From contig DASVQC010000072.1 of the NCBI GenBank assembly GCA_036389335.1, positions 53,452-117,451 on the forward strand: a stretch of 64,000 nucleotides of DNA, in the 5' to 3' direction. The notes below the pieces were generated by a model. That model saw only the letters and a list, made by a program, of their open reading frames with translations. It made no database searches and was not told where the DNA came from. This DNA is from JAIVGV01 sp036389335. Lineage in GTDB: Bacteria > Acidobacteriota > Blastocatellia > Pyrinomonadales > Pyrinomonadaceae. Shown here one piece after another: positions 16,499 through 25,160 of this stretch. Made by a program: the position numbers and the translations under genes. The first letter of the stretch is position 1. The number at the start of each line of letters is the position of its first letter.

Positions 16499-17717
16499 GG
16501 GTCACGACTTCACGCGCCAACTCGATCCGTCTTTACGCATCCCCGAAAGCTATCAGGCCAACGTCGGCTTCGAGCGCGAGATCGGTCGCGGCTTCGTCCT
16601 CGAAGCGAACTACACTTTCAACCGCGGCCTACATCTCTGGCGCGAGTTCAACGCGAACGCCCCGCGCCTGCCGCCCGGCTACCGCGACTTCACCGACTAC
16701 CTGCTCTCGCGCGACTTCCCGAACCTGCGCGACGCGGCGGGCGCGCGCCCGCTCTACGACGCGCAGACGGCGGGCGACCTCGTCCGCTTCACGCTCGCGC
16801 AGTCTTCCGCTAGCGATCCCGACGCCATCGGTCGCCTCGTCGAGTTCGGCGTGCCCGTCACGCTCGTCAACCTGAACAGCTTCAACTCGACGACCGCGCT
16901 CGAAGCCGCGCTCGCCGCGCTCGCTAACCTCCGGCCCGATCCGTCGCGCAAGCAGGTCGAGCAGTTGGTCGCGGCGGGCGACAGCTTCTACCACGGCCTG
17001 ACGGTCGAAGCGCGCACGCGCCTCGCGTCGCGCGCCCGCGGCTTCGGCCTCTCCATGCGCGCGGGCTACACGCTCTCGCGCCTCGTCGACGACGGCGTGG
17101 TCAACACTTCGAGCGCGCTCCGGGTCGGCGACTTCCGCGGAGAGCGGGCTCGCAGCCTGCTCGACCGGCGGCACCGCTTCGCCCTGTCGGGCACGCTCGA
17201 CGCGCCGCGCCGCTTCGGAAGCTTCCGGCTCTCGACCGTCACGCGACTCGCCTCCGGCGCGCCCTTCAACGTCTCGCTCGGGGGCGACGACCGCAACCTC
17301 GACGACGTGGGCAACGACCGGCCCTCCTACAGCGGCGACCTCAGCCTCATCCGCTGGCGCGCGCCCGGCTCCGCCGCCGCAGACCCTGCGCTCCTCGCGG
17401 CCTTCTCGCTCCCGGCCATCGGTCGCACCGGCAACCTGCCGCGCAACGCCGGGCGCGGCCCCGCCCTCTTCACGCTCGACCTCAACCTCACGCGCGAGTT
17501 CCGCCTCACGGAACACGCGCGCCTGCGCCCCGCCGTCGAGATCGACAACGCGCTCAACAAGACCGTCTTCACCTACGGGGCCGAGTTCATCAACTTCTCC
17601 GCGCTGCGACCCGACGCCGCGCCCGCCGAGCGCCAAGCCTTACTCGACTCCTTCCTCGCGCCCACGCGCACGCTGCGCCCGCGCAGCGTGCGCGTCGGGC
17701 TGCGGCTGGATTTTTAA
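16467..17717 (+). pseudogene. TonB-dependent (Oar-like) receptor, C-terminal fragment
   Basis: This is the last 410 or so residues of an outer-membrane beta-barrel of the acidobacterial carboxypeptidase-regulatory/TonB type: FTRQLDPSLRIPESYQANVG, EANYTFNRGLHLWREFN, RAGYTLSRLVDDGV, RHRFALSGTLDAP, and a final aromatic strand VRVGLRLDF. Full receptors such as the 1158-residue protein at 52724 begin with a signal peptide, a CarboxypepD_reg domain and a plug; all are missing here. The fragment starts at the inverted repeat with no credible start codon (the TTG at 16467 lies inside the repeat). It was most likely disrupted by the mobile element, with the 5' part to the left of the window. Confidence 0.8.
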
Positions 17718-17744
17718 GCGGTCGTAGCAGGCTGGGGAAGAAGG

Positions 17745-17773
17745 CTCACCACAGAGGCACAGAGGACACGGAG
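17745..17773 (+). repeat. Left flank repeat of GxxExxY gene
   Basis: A 29-base sequence beginning CTCACCACAGAGGC matches the reverse complement of 18193-18221 with one mismatch. The gene's ATG follows two bases later. Confidence 0.8.
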
Positions 17774-17774
17774 A

Positions 17775-18176
17775 ATGCACAGAGAAATGCAGGGACGATT
17801 AAACGAACTGACCGGGGCTGTCATCGGTGCCGCGGTAGAGGTTCATCGGAGTTTGGGCCCGGGGCTACTTGAGTCTGCTTACCAGCAGTGCTTATGCCGT
17901 GAGTTGGAATTGCGCGGAATTCCGTCCGAGTGTGAGAGGGCGTTACCGATGGAATATAAGGGAGTACGCTGCGAGTGCGGCTATCGCCTCGACCTGCTAA
18001 TCGCAAACTCGCTCGTCGTAGAGGTAAAGTCAGTTGACGGGCTCGCTCCAATCCATGAAGCCCAACTCTTAACGTACCTGCGATTAGGCGGATGGCGGGT
18101 CGGGCTACTGATCAATTTCAACGTCCCGATTCTCAAGCAAGGCATTCGAAGAAAAATTCTTGGCTACGGCGCGTGA
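17775..18176 (+). CDS. GxxExxY protein (PDDEXK-like)
   Basis: The 133-residue protein has the family signature GPGLLESAYQ at about 33-42, followed by ELELRGIPSE and a nuclease-like core with D (YRLDLLIANS) and E-V-K (VVEVKSVDGL), the pattern of the PDDEXK_3 fold. It ends with LRLGGWRVGLLINFNV and a basic tail. The family is widespread in environmental genomes and its biological role is not established. Near-identical inverted repeats sit just outside both ends of the gene, and its base composition is milder than its neighbours', so it may move as a small cassette. Confidence 0.88.
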   Translation: MHREMQGRLNELTGAVIGAAVEVHRSLGPGLLESAYQQCLCRELELRGIPSECERALPMEYKGVRCECGYRLDLLIANSLVVEVKSVDGLAPIHEAQLLTYLRLGGWRVGLLINFNVPILKQGIRRKILGYGA

Positions 18177-18192
18177 ATATGCTCCGTGCCCC

Positions 18193-18221
18193 CTCCGTGT
18201 CCTCTGTGTCTCTGTGGTGAG
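18193..18221 (-). repeat. Right flank repeat of GxxExxY gene
   Basis: This is the inverted copy of 17745-17773, one mismatch in 29 bases (CTCCGTGTCCTCTGTG...). It lies 16 bases after the gene's stop. Confidence 0.8.
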
Positions 18222-18229
18222 GTCTTTCC

Positions 18230-18919
18230 TCATCGGCGGCCTTCCTCACCCCCGTCCGGGTAAACGTCGAGGAAGGCTTCGACGACGCGCGGGTCGAACT
18301 GCTTGCCGGACTCGGCGCGCAGCTCGGCGACGGCGTCCGCGTGGGTGCGTGGCCGGTTGTAGGATCGCTGGGCGATCATGGCGTCGTAGGTGTCTGCGAC
18401 CTGTACGATGCGCGCCATGAGCGGGATGTCCGTGCCGCCGAGGCGGTGCGGGTAGCCGCGCCCGTCCCACCGCTCGTGGTGGTGCTCGGTGCGGATGCGC
18501 AGCGCCGAGGGCAGGTTGAAGTAGGAGGCGAGGAGCGCGCCGAAGGTCGGGTGCAGGTCGAGCAGCAGGCGCTCGAAGCGCGTCGGCTTGCGCGGGCGGC
18601 TCAGGACCGATTCGGGGACGAGAATCTTCCCGATGTCGTGCATCATCGCCGCCGCCGAGAGCTGTTGGAGGCGCGGCGCGTCGAAGCCGAAGGCGCGGCC
18701 CGTCAGGCGCGAGACGCGCGCCACGCGGACGCAGTGCTCGTAGGTCGAGGGCCGCGCGCTCTTGAGCCGCCGGGCGAGCGCCTGCGCGCCGTCCGACCTG
18801 TGCCTCTGCCCCGCAGACTTCAGGCGCGCGCACGCGCGCTGCAAGTAAGTCGCCCAACTGGCGTCTAACAGTCTGACCGTCGCCGCGCCGTTCGAGTCCA
18901 ACAACAACTCATCACGCAT
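18230..18919 (-). CDS. HD-GYP domain protein
   Basis: I chose the ATG at 18919 (229 aa) because GAGGAG lies about 9 bases upstream; the longer frame to 19099 adds 60 low-complexity residues. The HD-GYP domain covers most of the protein: YEHCVRVARVSRLTG, the metal-binding MHDIGKI, then HHERWDGRGYP, IPLMARIVQVADTYDAM and a C-terminal FDPRVVEAFL. The HD pair and the GYP-equivalent GRGYP are intact, so c-di-GMP phosphodiesterase activity is likely. No receiver or sensory domain is attached. It is transcribed opposite to the next gene. Confidence 0.85.
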   Translation of the reverse strand: MRDELLLDSNGAATVRLLDASWATYLQRACARLKSAGQRHRSDGAQALARRLKSARPSTYEHCVRVARVSRLTGRAFGFDAPRLQQLSAAAMMHDIGKILVPESVLSRPRKPTRFERLLLDLHPTFGALLASYFNLPSALRIRTEHHHERWDGRGYPHRLGGTDIPLMARIVQVADTYDAMIAQRSYNRPRTHADAVAELRAESGKQFDPRVVEAFLDVYPDGGEEGRR

Positions 18920-19339
18920 CAAGTGGGTCTCCTCGGTTGAGAGCGTCGCGCCGTCTGCTTCGGGCGAGGGCGCGAGTTGCGAGCCGTTCAGTCTATCTTC
19001 GGGGGTTCGGGTGCGGACGCCGGGACTATTGCACAAGACGTGCCACGTTTCCCGCGTGCAACGCCCGCCAACGGCGCGCACGCCGCGCGACGGGCTCATG
19101 CGCCGGGAGCCCGTTCCTAAGCTTAGCGGGAGAGAGATTTGGAGAGAGAGACCTCAGAAGCCGTCTGAGGCGGGCAGCATACAACGGTTTTTCCCCGTCG
19201 TTTGTACGCCGCAGTACCTCCCCAACGCGAGGCATACGAAAACGTATCGGCGGTTGCGCGAAAGGCGCACGGGCGCGTGCGCGCGTGCGGCCCGTGCTAA
19301 ACTTCCGGGCGCGGCGCGGGCGTTTCGCGCCGCCTCACC
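18920..19339. other. Divergent intergenic region
   Basis: About 420 bases lie between the HD-GYP gene (leftward) and the TPR-DUF4388 gene (rightward). Overlapping frames here have arginine-rich translations typical of GC-rich noise. No strong promoter, hairpin or RNA gene was seen. Confidence 0.4.
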
Positions 19340-20065
19340 GTGACGACGATGAAGGACGCAAAGACCGACCGGGGGCACGGCGAGGAGGTCGAGGCGGCGC
19401 TGCTCGACGCCGAGTTGTTCCTCAAATACAACTCGCCGCAGCGCGCCGCCGAGCGACTCGCCGAGGCGATCACGCGCGAGCCGCGCTCGATCCGCCTGCG
19501 CGAGAGCCTGCGCGGGATCGCGGCGGCCAACGACCGCCGGGAGGAGGCCGCGCGCCAGTGCGTCGCGCTCGCCGGCCTCTACATCGAGCGCGAGGACTTC
19601 GACGCGGCGCAGGAGCGGCTGCTCGAAGCGCGCCGACTCGACCCGCGCCTCTCCGTCGCCAAAGGGCTCGAAGCCATCCGCCGCGCGCGCCGCCCCGACC
19701 TCGCGCCCGCGCCGACCGCCGCCGCCGCGCACGCCGCGCGCCCCGTCACTTTCGCCGGAGACCTCTCCGTCGTCAGCATCTTCGACGCCGTGCAGGTGAT
19801 CGAGAACGCGCGCCTCACCGGCGCGCTCAAGATCGAGGGCGGCGAGCGGGGCTGTCGTGTCCTCTTCAACGACGGACGCATCGTCGGCGCGGAGGCGGGC
19901 GCGAGGGCCGCGGGCGACGCGCTGCGCCGCGTGCTGGAGATGACCGGCGGCGCGTTCGAGTTCGAGAGATCGGCGCACGAGTTTCCCGTCACCATCCACG
20001 CGCACAGCAACACGAACCTGCTGCTCGACACGCTCAGGGAGCTGGACGAGGAGAAGCAAAAGTGA
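19340..20065 (+). CDS. TPR and DUF4388 domain protein
   Basis: The 241-residue protein starts at a GTG (19340), or at the ATG nine bases later. Residues about 15-125 form tetratricopeptide-like helix pairs (AELFLKYNSPQRAAERLAEA, REDFDAAQERLLEARRLDP). After an alanine/proline linker, about 140-235 is a DUF4388 (PatA N-terminal-like) domain: FAGDLSVVSIFDAVQVIENA, GALKIEG, VLFNDGRIVGAEAG, GGAFEFE. DUF4388 proteins occur with response regulators and motility or gliding regulators and are thought to mediate protein contacts. It is likely a cytoplasmic regulatory scaffold, possibly linked to the c-di-GMP protein opposite. Confidence 0.75.
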   Translation: MTTMKDAKTDRGHGEEVEAALLDAELFLKYNSPQRAAERLAEAITREPRSIRLRESLRGIAAANDRREEAARQCVALAGLYIEREDFDAAQERLLEARRLDPRLSVAKGLEAIRRARRPDLAPAPTAAAAHAARPVTFAGDLSVVSIFDAVQVIENARLTGALKIEGGERGCRVLFNDGRIVGAEAGARAAGDALRRVLEMTGGAFEFERSAHEFPVTIHAHSNTNLLLDTLRELDEEKQK

Positions 20066-20069
20066 AGCG

Positions 20070-20155
20070 TTGCCCGACGGACGAGCGGCGGGCGAACGGG
20101 CAACGTCGGGACGGGCGACGCAGGGACGAGCAACGGGCGACACCCGGGCCGCGGA
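20070..20155. repeat. Degenerate tandem word repeat (CGGGCRACG)
   Basis: Variants of ACGGGCAACG / ACGGGCGACG / ACGAGC recur several times in a row directly after the DUF4388 gene. It is not a CRISPR: units are about 10 bases with no spacers. It belongs with the other word-repeat intergenic sites in this genome. Confidence 0.55.
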
Positions 20156-20187
20156 TTTGATGGCCCGCGCGAGCGGGCGGAAGGTTT

Positions 20188-20215
20188 GTAGCCCGCGGCG
20201 CGAGCCGTGGGCTAC
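20188..20215. repeat. REP-like hairpin
   Basis: GTAGCCCGCGGC and GCCGTGGGCTAC pair over 12 positions (one G-U) around a four-base loop. The compact GC-rich form resembles repetitive extragenic palindromes. It lies between a rightward and a leftward gene end, where it could end transcription or protect 3' ends. Confidence 0.55.
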
Positions 20216-20314
20216 ATTATATCGCCCGCCGGCGCGGGCTCGCTGATCGTCCGTTCGCGTGGGCTTACTGAAAGAGGCGCGAGGCTCTACAAAGTCTCGC
20301 CGTTTTTCGCCGCC

Positions 20315-21076
20315 TCAGTCGAGCAGGAGTCTCGCCTGAAGTGCTTCCACGCGGTCGAGGGCGGCGAGCAGGCGGAGGAACTGGCGGTAGTTCTTGCTGC
20401 GCGTCTCGATGCGGGCGCGCTCCGAGGCGGAGACGTCGTTGAGCAGGATGAAGTCGAGGAAGTCGTAGTAGTCGGCGGCGGTCTGGTGTGGGAACTCGCG
20501 CGCGTAGGTGGTGCGCTCGTTGTCGGTGGAGGTGAAGCCGGCGAGCGCGTCGAAGAGGTTGTCGGTCGTCAGGTGCGAGGCCTCGCGCGCGAGGCGGATG
20601 GGCAGCCGCAGCTCGAAGAAGCGCAGGCCCTCTGCGGTCGTCACGGTGCGGAGGTTCTTCGCGCCCTCGCCGTCGAAGGGCGAGTCCTTATCGACGAGGA
20701 TGCGCAGCAGCCGCGGCTGATCCTCCTCGCCGATGGTGTCGAGCGCGAGCTGCACGCGGTCGGCGAGAAACTTTTCGAACTGCGCCTCGATGGGGTAGTT
20801 GATGCGCCCCTGACAGCCGACCGACTCGCCCTCGCCCGCCGTCTCCGTGGGCAGGTGCGCGGGGCACGCCGCGCAGACGCGCGTCTCGTCGCGCATCCGC
20901 TCGACCTCGTCGCCCGAACGCTCGACGAAGCGCAGCTTCTCCGTGCTCGGCACGCTCGTCTCGCCGGTCGTCAGACGCGTGTGCAGAGAGCTGAGGCGGC
21001 CCCACGCGCGCAGGTGCTCCTCGCTGTAGCGCGCGCGCAAGGGGCAGGGGTACTCGACGGTGAATTCTAGCGACAC
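20315..21076 (-). CDS. Hypothetical cysteine-containing protein, 253 aa
   Basis: It starts at a GTG (21076) with GGAG about 7 bases upstream. It is a soluble alpha/beta protein with a cysteine cluster at about 68-90 (RVCAACPAHLP, then VGCQGRINYP), suggesting a bound metal or Fe-S centre with three visible cysteines. The C-terminal part is helical (DYYDFLDFILLNDVSASER). No signal peptide or membrane helix. I do not recognise the family; it looks like a conserved protein of this phylum. It is divergent from the P450 gene and shares its upstream region. Confidence 0.65.
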   Translation of the reverse strand: MSLEFTVEYPCPLRARYSEEHLRAWGRLSSLHTRLTTGETSVPSTEKLRFVERSGDEVERMRDETRVCAACPAHLPTETAGEGESVGCQGRINYPIEAQFEKFLADRVQLALDTIGEEDQPRLLRILVDKDSPFDGEGAKNLRTVTTAEGLRFFELRLPIRLAREASHLTTDNLFDALAGFTSTDNERTTYAREFPHQTAADYYDFLDFILLNDVSASERARIETRSKNYRQFLRLLAALDRVEALQARLLLD

Positions 21077-21146
21077 GAAATCTCCAACCCGGTAAAAAAG
21101 CGCGCCGCGTGGCCATCGGCGTAAGAGCTACCGCGCCGCGCGGCGT

Positions 21147-21152
21147 TATAAT
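21147..21152 (+). promoter_or_regulatory. Possible -10 box before P450 gene
   Basis: TATAAT stands out in an otherwise GC-rich divergent region, 89 bases before the P450 start. No convincing -35 box is spaced correctly, so this is weak evidence. Confidence 0.35.
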
Positions 21153-21240
21153 AACAGACGATCCGCCGCCGCCGCACAGCCGCGCGGCCAGCCTTCCGCG
21201 CCCGCTTTTCGTCGGGCCCCGTCGCATGGAGCTTTAGCCA

Positions 21241-22602
21241 ATGGCCGTCGCCACCGATCCGCCCGGCCCCGGGCGCGCCACCGCCCGCGCCCGCGTCGTC
21301 GGCTACCTCGCCTTCCGGCGCGATCCGCTCGACTACCTGACGCGGCTCGCGCGCGAGCACGGCGACATCGTCTACTTCAACGTCGGCGGGCAGCGCGCCT
21401 ACCTCCTCAACCACCCCGACCTCGTGCGCGACGTGCTCGTCACCCGTCAGGATCACTTCCACAAGGGGCGCGCCCTCCAGCGCTCGAAGCGCCTGCTCGG
21501 GGAGGGGCTGTTGACGAGCGAGGGCGAGCACCACCGCCGCCAGCGGCGGCTCGCGCAGCCCGCCTTCCACAAGAAACGGATCGAGTCTTACGGCGACGTG
21601 ATGACGGCCTACGCCGCGCGCCACACCTCCGGCTGGCTGGACGGCGCGGACGTGGACGTCGCGCGCGAGATGATGCGCCTCACGCTCGCCATCGTCGGCA
21701 AGACGCTCTTCAACGCCGACGTCGAGTCGGACGCCGACGACATCGCGGGCGCGCTCGCCGAGATCATGGAGCTGTTCAACATGCTCCTGCTGCCCTACTC
21801 CGAATATTTGGAGAAGCTGCCGCTGCCGCACACGCGCCGCTTCAACCGCGCCCGCGCGAGGCTCGACGCCATCATCTACCGCATCGTCGAGGAGCGGCGC
21901 GCCGCCCGCGAGGACGCGGGCGATCTGCTCTCGATGCTGCTCGCCGCGCGCGACGAGGAGACGGACGGCTCCGGCATGAGCGACCAACAGATTCGCGACG
22001 AGGTGATGACGCTCATCCTCGCCGGCCACGAGACTACCGCCAACGCGCTTTCGTGGACGTGGTACCTGCTCGCGCAAAACCCGGAGGCCGAAACGCGACT
22101 CCACGCCGAACTCGACGCGGTGCTCGACCGCGGTCAAAGGCTCCCGGCGGTCGAAGACCTCCCGCGTCTGCGCTACACGGAGATGGTGCTGTCCGAGTCG
22201 ATGCGCCTCTACCCGCCCGCGTGGGTCGTCGGTCGCCTCGCCGTCAAGGACTACGAGGTGCGCGGCTACGTCGTCCCCGCGGGCTCGCTCGTCCTCGTCA
22301 GCCAGTACGTCACGCACCGCGACGCGCGCTTCTTCCGAGACCCCGAACGCTTCGAGCCCGCGCGCTGGACGCCGGAGGAGAAGGACGCGCGCCCGGCCTA
22401 CAGCTACTTCCCGTTCGGCGGCGGCGCGCGGCGCTGCGTCGGCGAGGGCTTCGCGTGGATGGAGGGCGTGCTGTTGGTCGCGACAATCGCCTCGCGCTGG
22501 CGCATGAGGCTCGACCCCGCGCACCGCGTCGAGACCTACCCGCGCATCACCCTGCGCCCGCGCCACGGCGTGCGCGTGACGCTGGAGCGGCGCGCCGGTT
22601 AA
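21241..22602 (+). CDS. Cytochrome P450
   Basis: The 453-residue, soluble bacterial-type P450 shows all signature regions: helix-I AGHETTANALSW with the conserved acid-threonine pair, the K-helix ESMRLYPP (ExxR), and the heme loop FPFGGGARRCVGEGF with Cys399 as thiolate ligand. The N-terminus begins with a proline-rich stretch (PPGPGRATARAR) and no membrane anchor. P450s insert oxygen into organic substrates with electrons from a ferredoxin or reductase; no redox partner is adjacent. The sequence resembles fatty-acid or CYP102/CYP4-like hydroxylases, but the substrate cannot be told. It is probably expressed alone. Confidence 0.93.
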   Translation: MAVATDPPGPGRATARARVVGYLAFRRDPLDYLTRLAREHGDIVYFNVGGQRAYLLNHPDLVRDVLVTRQDHFHKGRALQRSKRLLGEGLLTSEGEHHRRQRRLAQPAFHKKRIESYGDVMTAYAARHTSGWLDGADVDVAREMMRLTLAIVGKTLFNADVESDADDIAGALAEIMELFNMLLLPYSEYLEKLPLPHTRRFNRARARLDAIIYRIVEERRAAREDAGDLLSMLLAARDEETDGSGMSDQQIRDEVMTLILAGHETTANALSWTWYLLAQNPEAETRLHAELDAVLDRGQRLPAVEDLPRLRYTEMVLSESMRLYPPAWVVGRLAVKDYEVRGYVVPAGSLVLVSQYVTHRDARFFRDPERFEPARWTPEEKDARPAYSYFPFGGGARRCVGEGFAWMEGVLLVATIASRWRMRLDPAHRVETYPRITLRPRHGVRVTLERRAG

Positions 22603-22692
22603 AGCTCTATACTCGGATTCCGGGGGCCCGCCCGGCTCGCGCGCGGTCGCCGCGCGCTGTAACCTTCCGCCGCCTCGCCTGTTTTCGTGAGT

Positions 22693-23817
22693 ATGAATTT
22701 CAAGCTGAGACCCGCCGCGCTGACGTGCGCGCTCGCCCTGTGCGCCGCGCCCTTCCTGCCCGCCGTCTCGTTCGCGCAGGCGAGCGCCGCCGCGCCGCGC
22801 GCCGTCGGCGTCCGCCTCGTCACCGACGAAGCCGAGGCGGTGCTCGCCGTGCTCTCAAAAAGGAGCGCGGGGCAGGCCGTGACCGACGACGACTGGGCGC
22901 GCGTCTTCGCGAGCGAGGGCTACGCGCGACTCAAAAAGCGCGAGCACTCGATGCAGCGTTCCTTTGGAGATGAGGACTTCAAAAAGTTCGTCCTCTCGGA
23001 CGCGCTCGCCGCGCGCGCCGGCGCGCTCGCCGCGACGCTCGCGCGCTGGAAGGGCGCGGACGTTTCGCGCTCCGCGCGGCTCGCGTTGGCGTATCTCCCG
23101 CCCGGCGCGCGCATCACGGCCAAGATTTACCCGGTCATCAAGCCGCGCGAGAACAGCTTCGTCTTCGAGGTCAAGTCCGACCCGGCCATCTTCCTCTACC
23201 TCGATCCCTCGATGGGCAAAGAGCGTTTCGAGAACTACCTCGCGCACGAGATGCACCACATCGGCTACGGGACGGCGTGCCCCACGCCGCAGACCGCAGC
23301 CGAGATCGCGCGGCTGCCGCCAAACGCGCGGACGGTCGTCACTTACATCGGCGCGTTCGGCGAGGGCTTCGCGATGCTCGCCGCGGCGGGCGGCGCGCGC
23401 GTCCACCCGCACGCCACGAGCGGCGCGAAAGATCGCGCGCGCTGGGACAGGGACGTGGCGAACTTCAACGCCGATCTCAAGAAGGTCGAACGGTTCTTCC
23501 TCGACGTGCTCGCGGGCAACTTGAGCGAGGCGCAGATCGGCGAGCAGGTGTCGGCCTTCTTCGGCGAGCAGGGCGCGTGGTACACGGTCGGCTGGAAGAT
23601 GTGCTTCGTCGTCGAGCGAACTTTCGGGCGGCGCGCGCTCGTCGAAGCGATGTGCGATCAGCGCAAGCTCCTCGCCACCTACAACCGCGCCGCCGCGCTC
23701 TACGGACGCCCGAGGCGCGAACGGCTGGCGACGTGGTCGCCGTCCCTGCTCAAAGCCGTCGCAGGCGGCGGCTCTGCAAGTGGCCCGGCCCGCCCGTGTG
23801 GCGTCGCGTTTGCCTGA
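22693..23817 (+). CDS. Secreted DUF5700-type zinc protease-like protein
   Basis: I chose the ATG at 22693 (374 aa); a GTG lies two codons upstream. Residues 1-30 are a signal peptide (ALTCALALCAAPFLPAVSFA, cut near AQA). The mature protein has a HExxH-like zinc site, AHEMHHIGYG at about 185, and an additional conserved glutamate in GAFGEGFAMLAA about 35 residues later, as in gluzincin-type peptidases and the DUF5700 family (putative zinc-dependent peptidases). The C-terminal region is helical (WYTVGWKMCFVVERTFGR). It is likely periplasmic or extracellular. Substrate unknown. It follows the P450 gene by 90 bases. Confidence 0.78.
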   Translation: MNFKLRPAALTCALALCAAPFLPAVSFAQASAAAPRAVGVRLVTDEAEAVLAVLSKRSAGQAVTDDDWARVFASEGYARLKKREHSMQRSFGDEDFKKFVLSDALAARAGALAATLARWKGADVSRSARLALAYLPPGARITAKIYPVIKPRENSFVFEVKSDPAIFLYLDPSMGKERFENYLAHEMHHIGYGTACPTPQTAAEIARLPPNARTVVTYIGAFGEGFAMLAAAGGARVHPHATSGAKDRARWDRDVANFNADLKKVERFFLDVLAGNLSEAQIGEQVSAFFGEQGAWYTVGWKMCFVVERTFGRRALVEAMCDQRKLLATYNRAAALYGRPRRERLATWSPSLLKAVAGGGSASGPARPCGVAFA

Positions 23818-23875
23818 TACGTCGTGACGTGGGATCGATCCGTCCCGATTACAGCCAGCGCGAGGTGCGTGAGAG

Positions 23876-24706
23876 ATGAGCGAGCGTGGAGCGCCCCCCC
23901 CCGTAAACCTTCCCGGCGCGGAGACATCCGCCGACCCCGACCGGACGCTGGCCGCCCCGAGATTCGACCAGAACTCGGTACACGCGGCGCGCGCGGCTGT
24001 ACCGTTAGCGTCGGACGCCGGGGCGCGCGCGGGCGGCTCTTGGTCGCTGCCGCTCGTCGCGCTCGCCGTCCTCGCCGGCCTCGTCGGCGGCGGCCTCGGC
24101 ATCTTCGCCATCAACCTCTACCAGAAGCGCGCCGCGACGCAGGCGACGCGGCCCGAGGCGCGCGACGCAGCCGCGGCGACGAACGTTGCGCCGACGACCG
24201 ACGCCGCCCCGCGCGCCGACGCGCAAGGCGCGGCAGGCGCGGCGAGCCGGAACGACGCCGCCGCGAAAGAGTCGCGGGACGCGAGCGGTCAGGTCGCGGC
24301 GGCGGAAGAGAAGCGAGCGGGCGCGGGCGGCGGCGAGCGCGAGCTGCGCGCCGCGCTCGGCGACTGGATCGACGCGACGAACGCGCGCGACATCGACCGG
24401 CAGATGAGCTTCTACGACGCGAGGCTCGACGCCTTCTACCTCGCGCGCGGCGCGGGGCGCGAAGCCGTGCGCGAAGAGAAGGCGCGCGCCTTCTCGCGCG
24501 CCTCGACCGTCGAGGTGCGCGCCGACGAGCCGCAGATCGAGCTGGGGGCCGACGGGCAGACCGCGACGATGCGCTTCCGCAAGCAGTTCAACATCGAGGG
24601 CGGCGGCGCGGACAGGCGCGGGGCCGTCGTGCAGGAGCTGCGCTGGCGGCGCACGCCCGCGGGCTGGAAGATCACGAGCGAGCGCGACCTGCGCGTCGTC
24701 CAGTAG
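23876..24706 (+). CDS. Membrane-anchored NTF2-like protein
   Basis: The 276-residue protein has a cytoplasmic N-terminal tail (about 1-55, proline/alanine-rich) and one membrane helix at about 57-80 (LPLVALAVLAGLVGGGLGIF). A long low-complexity alanine/aspartate linker follows to about 150. The C-terminal 125 residues are a SnoaL/DUF4440-like NTF2-fold domain: LRAALGDWIDATNARDIDRQ, SFYDARLDAFYLARG, TMRFRKQFNIE, WRRTPAGWKITSERDL. NTF2-like domains of this type bind small ligands or act as assembly modules. The domain is probably periplasmic. Function is otherwise unknown. Confidence 0.7.
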   Translation: MSERGAPPPVNLPGAETSADPDRTLAAPRFDQNSVHAARAAVPLASDAGARAGGSWSLPLVALAVLAGLVGGGLGIFAINLYQKRAATQATRPEARDAAAATNVAPTTDAAPRADAQGAAGAASRNDAAAKESRDASGQVAAAEEKRAGAGGGERELRAALGDWIDATNARDIDRQMSFYDARLDAFYLARGAGREAVREEKARAFSRASTVEVRADEPQIELGADGQTATMRFRKQFNIEGGGADRRGAVVQELRWRRTPAGWKITSERDLRVVQ

Positions 24707-24850
24707 CTGTTAGCTGTTAGCTGCCAGTAGCTATTAGCTGTTAGCTGTTAGCTTTCAGCTTGTTGGGCCTGAGCATAGTAGAGTGGTGATTCTTACGCAG
24801 AGCCAACACATAAGTTTTAGCTGACAGCTAACAGCTAATAGCTAACAGCT
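24704..24850. repeat. Word-repeat hairpin (TAGCTGTTAGC)n
   Basis: The left arm (24704-24760) is a run of TAGCTGTTAGCTG variants and the right arm (24816-24850) is its imperfect inverse. Between them is a 55-base centre with its own TGTTGG/CCAACA pair. It occupies the gap between the NTF2-like gene and the Trm112-like gene. A shorter stretch of the same word occurs at about 993-1011 in the mobile region. Confidence 0.7.
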
Positions 24851-24965
24851 TCCCATGTTTTTGCCTTCCGTTTTACCAAGCTGTTAAGCTGGCGTCCTCA
24901 ACTCTTCGGCGCGCGCCGGTCGGCGGCGCGCGCCGCACGTTACGCTTAACCGGTGAGGCCGCGCG

Positions 24966-25160
24966 ATGAAAGTGACGCAGGAGTTCGTGGAGAAGATGAT
25001 CTGCCCGGCGTGCCGCGCCAAGGTGCGGCTCAAGGAGGACGGAAGCGCCATCAAGTGCGTCGGCTGCCGCCGCGTCTACCCCATCGAGGGCGAGATCATC
25101 GTGATGCTGCCCGAAAAGGCGACCGTCGAGGATGAAGACGCTGCCCCAAGCACCGCCTGA
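24966..25160 (+). CDS. Trm112-like / UPF0434 zinc-ribbon protein
   Basis: The 64-residue protein has two zinc-binding knuckles, CPAC at 17-20 and CVGC at 36-39, followed by RRVYPIEGEIIVMLPE, the typical layout of the Trm112p/YcaR (UPF0434) family. Members stabilise methyltransferases; in many genomes the gene lies beside lipid A or LPS genes. Here its end overlaps the start of the heptosyltransferase gene by 29 bases, so the two are coupled. Length is normal for the family. Confidence 0.88.
   Translation: MKVTQEFVEKMICPACRAKVRLKEDGSAIKCVGCRRVYPIEGEIIVMLPEKATVEDEDAAPSTA

Noticed and set aside
19154..20143. Long minus-strand and alternative-frame reading frames over the DUF4388 gene and many other GC-rich genes
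   Set aside because: These are antisense or shifted shadows with arginine/alanine-rich composition. The chosen frames have recognisable domains and G/C third positions.
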